DNA from: Segatella buccae ATCC 33574
Lineage (GTDB): Bacteria > Bacteroidota > Bacteroidia > Bacteroidales > Bacteroidaceae
Direction of reading: 5' to 3'
NCBI RefSeq assembly: GCF_000184945.1
Contig: NZ_GL586311.1
Span: 2,086,598-2,150,597 of the forward strand
Length of the DNA stretch: 64,000 nucleotides
Shown here one piece after another: positions 62,609 through 64,000 of the stretch. A model generated the notes under the pieces. The model was not told where the DNA came from. It was given only the letters and a program-made list of their open reading frames with translations, and ran no database searches. The stretch's first letter is position 1. The number at the start of each line of letters is the position of its first letter. The position numbers were made by a program, and so were the translations under genes.

Positions 62609-63303
62609 ACGGCCTCATACAGCATCTTGCGGCTAACGGTATGTGCCGAAGTAGTGGAAGATGCCACGATTTTTGTCGCTGTGGTGTCGGCAACTTCGGC
62701 CGATAGAGAAGGAATTGTAGGTTGTGGAATGTGCTTTTCACAACCGGCAATCATATTGTTTATTTGTACCAACCGGGCCCGTTCTTCCGGTCGATAGTAG
62801 GTATAATAATGGGCAGCCTGCTTATAATTGTCGCAGGCTTTTTGCCAATCCTCGGCAAACATGTGGCAAAAGCCCAGCCGATAGAAAGCATCCGCTTTCT
62901 CATTTTCATAGCACAAGTTAAGCATTTTCTCATAGAGCGGTATGGCTTCATCGTATCGCCCGAGCAAGAAGTGGCTCTCGGCATTGCTCCAATAGTAAAA
63001 CGAACGCTCATGAGGGGAGAAAGCCGAAAGCTGCGGAATGGCTTTGTCGAGGTATTGGATGGCTTCGGCATAGTTCCATTCATAATAGTGACATACACCA
63101 AGATAGGCCAAATAACGTGGATTGAGCGTGTATTGCTTGTTCAAGCGATCCAAGATGAGCAATGCCTCATGGTATTTAGCCGAAGAAAAATACTCGATAG
63201 CACGCCCCAACTGTTCGACATCCTGTGAGCGTTGGGCGAACAACCTGCAGGCCGGAAACAACGCCATGAGCAGGAAAAGAAATGAAAGCAGACGCTTACT
63301 CAA
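62545..63303 (-). CDS. Exported TPR-repeat protein next to an M64 peptidase
   Basis: 252 aa. Signal peptide MSKRLLSFLFLLMALFPAC (possible lipobox FPAC; alternatively cleavage at LFAQ). Several TPR units follow (LGRAIEYFSSAKYHEALLILDR, YAEAIQYLDKAIPQL, RYDEAIPLYEKMLNL, WQKACDNYKQAAHYY). The C-terminal ~60 residues are Ser/Thr-rich and disordered. It starts 5 nt after the peptidase gene, so the two are probably one operon. Its 3' end overlaps cdd by 64 nt. Confidence 0.87.
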   Translation of the reverse strand: MSKRLLSFLFLLMALFPACRLFAQRSQDVEQLGRAIEYFSSAKYHEALLILDRLNKQYTLNPRYLAYLGVCHYYEWNYAEAIQYLDKAIPQLSAFSPHERSFYYWSNAESHFLLGRYDEAIPLYEKMLNLCYENEKADAFYRLGFCHMFAEDWQKACDNYKQAAHYYTYYRPEERARLVQINNMIAGCEKHIPQPTIPSLSAEVADTTATKIVASSTTSAHTVSRKMLYEAVQRMLASTKLNGIKSFTESKQ

Positions 63304-63308
63304 GGTGA

Positions 63309-64000
63309 TTATCTGGTGTAGAAGTCAATCAATCGGTGGATTGCCTGCTGGCATACGGGGCAGAACTCCGGATATTGGTTGGTACGCATACGACAGTCTT
63401 GCATACCGCGATACACACCTTTAAGACTGTAGCCTGCCCCTTCATATACACCCACCTTATTCTTATACTTGCCCGTTGCAGGAGTGGGAACGGGAGTCTT
63501 CTTGTCTATGAGGTTTTCCCATTTACCTTTAAAATCAGCAAGTGTCGTCAAGTTCGGTTCCCACGGTTCCACATTGTGAGGATACATCGGTATCTGTTCG
63601 GCCTCGTAGGCATATTCATCGCCCAATCCTGCAAACGAGTGACCGAATTCATGCACCACTACCGGACGGAACCAAGGATTGTCGGTCATGGAGAGATTAT
63701 AAGAATTGAGAATGCCACCTCCACCATATTCAGCCGTGTTCACCAACACAATGATGTGTTCGTATGGCGTTCCGGCTAACTTGTCGTGCAGGTCTTTGAG
63801 GTGGAGTGTAGTGAGATAGCGATTACTGTAAAATGTATCGAAATTCGAATGTAGTGCCGTATTCTTCCATATCCCTTTCGACGGCTCACTGGGTCCTGAC
63901 TCCTCAGAGGGAGACATCACTGCCACCACATTGAAACGGTCGCGGGTCGCCTTGAAAGGTTCGTGTTCGAAGAGCGCGTCGGTAGCCCGACGGGCATCAC
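63309..64000 (-). CDS. Peptidase M64 (IgA-peptidase-like), C-terminal part, cut by window end
   Basis: The frame is open to base 64000 (DARRATDALFEHEPFKATRDRF precedes the first internal GTG), so the N-terminus is missing; about 229 residues are here. The metzincin-like zinc motif HEFGHSFAGLGDEY (HExxHxxxGxxD) is intact. M64 members include the IgA protease of Clostridium ramosum; related secreted forms are common in Bacteroidales. A C-terminal Cys pair (MQDCRM, FCPVC) is present. The substrate is unknown. Confidence 0.9.
   Translation of the reverse strand, partial: DARRATDALFEHEPFKATRDRFNVVAVMSPSEESGPSEPSKGIWKNTALHSNFDTFYSNRYLTTLHLKDLHDKLAGTPYEHIIVLVNTAEYGGGGILNSYNLSMTDNPWFRPVVVHEFGHSFAGLGDEYAYEAEQIPMYPHNVEPWEPNLTTLADFKGKWENLIDKKTPVPTPATGKYKNKVGVYEGAGYSLKGVYRGMQDCRMRTNQYPEFCPVCQQAIHRLIDFYTR

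Overview
This window looks like a chromosomal segment of a Bacteroidales bacterium, most likely Prevotella or a close relative. The evidence is the Bacteroidetes-type promoter (-33 TTG/TTTG, 19-21 nt spacer, -7 TAnnTTTG) in front of many genes, the F-type ATPase order beta-epsilon-ORF-a-c-b-delta-alpha-gamma, a gldE gene, carboxynorspermidine decarboxylase, a fused hisB, many small lipoproteins, a clostripain (C11) lipoprotein, an M64 peptidase and a GH115 glycosidase. Most genes are chromosomal housekeeping genes. I see no transposase, phage gene, CRISPR array or restriction system.

Layout. 1-12.3 kb: the 3' half of carB; a tiny Ala/Asp/Thr-rich lipoprotein; a nitroreductase behind a 66-bp tandem repeat that multiplies its -7 promoter motif; a VOC protein; mtaB with a glycosyltransferase; a DUF4861-like protein; pepD coupled to a lipoprotein; and an operon of a 64-aa membrane protein, an OmpH/Skp-like lipoprotein, nth and a DUF2461 protein. 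12.3-23.2 kb: a clostripain-like lipoprotein, valS, mazG, a lipoprotein, rnz, mntP, prs, a ThiE/TenI-like protein and nspC. 23.3-23.7 kb: four tRNAs (Gly-GCC, Leu-CAG, Leu-GAG, Gly-GCC). 23.7-34.3 kb: a hypothetical protein, ssb, gldE, a phosphopantetheinyl transferase and a phytase-like protein; on the other strand trmH, a membrane protein and hisB; then a BamA/TamA-like outer-membrane protein, a lipoprotein and an MBL-fold hydrolase.

34.4-42.6 kb: rpsP with a long tail, a three-glycosyltransferase run facing a divergent polysaccharide flippase, nhaD and pfkA. 42.7-50.1 kb: the complete F1Fo ATP synthase operon, closed by a perfect terminator. 50.2-64 kb: an acidic hypothetical protein, a TPR protein, a DUF417/RclC-like membrane protein, a 5'-nucleotidase/NudC pair, a CbpA-like J protein, tRNA-Cys, a 38-codon gene with a clear Shine-Dalgarno sequence, GH115, ettA, cdd, a TPR protein and the C-terminal part of an M64 peptidase.

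The most interesting signal is a pair of paralogous noncoding elements of about 300 nt (19637-19935 on minus, 35106-35414 on plus). Each begins with a full Bacteroidetes promoter. A GC-rich hairpin and T-run follow within about 10 nt of the predicted transcription start. Both share a GTTTGGGCT segment that pairs with an upstream arm, and both end in TTCTTACTATAT at exactly the same distance from that segment. They drive no recognisable gene and may be an undescribed small-RNA or attenuator family. Other points are several predicted leaderless mRNAs (start codon 5-6 nt after the -7 motif), a promoter that rules out the longest start of the BamA-like gene, and a MazG with an unusual insertion.
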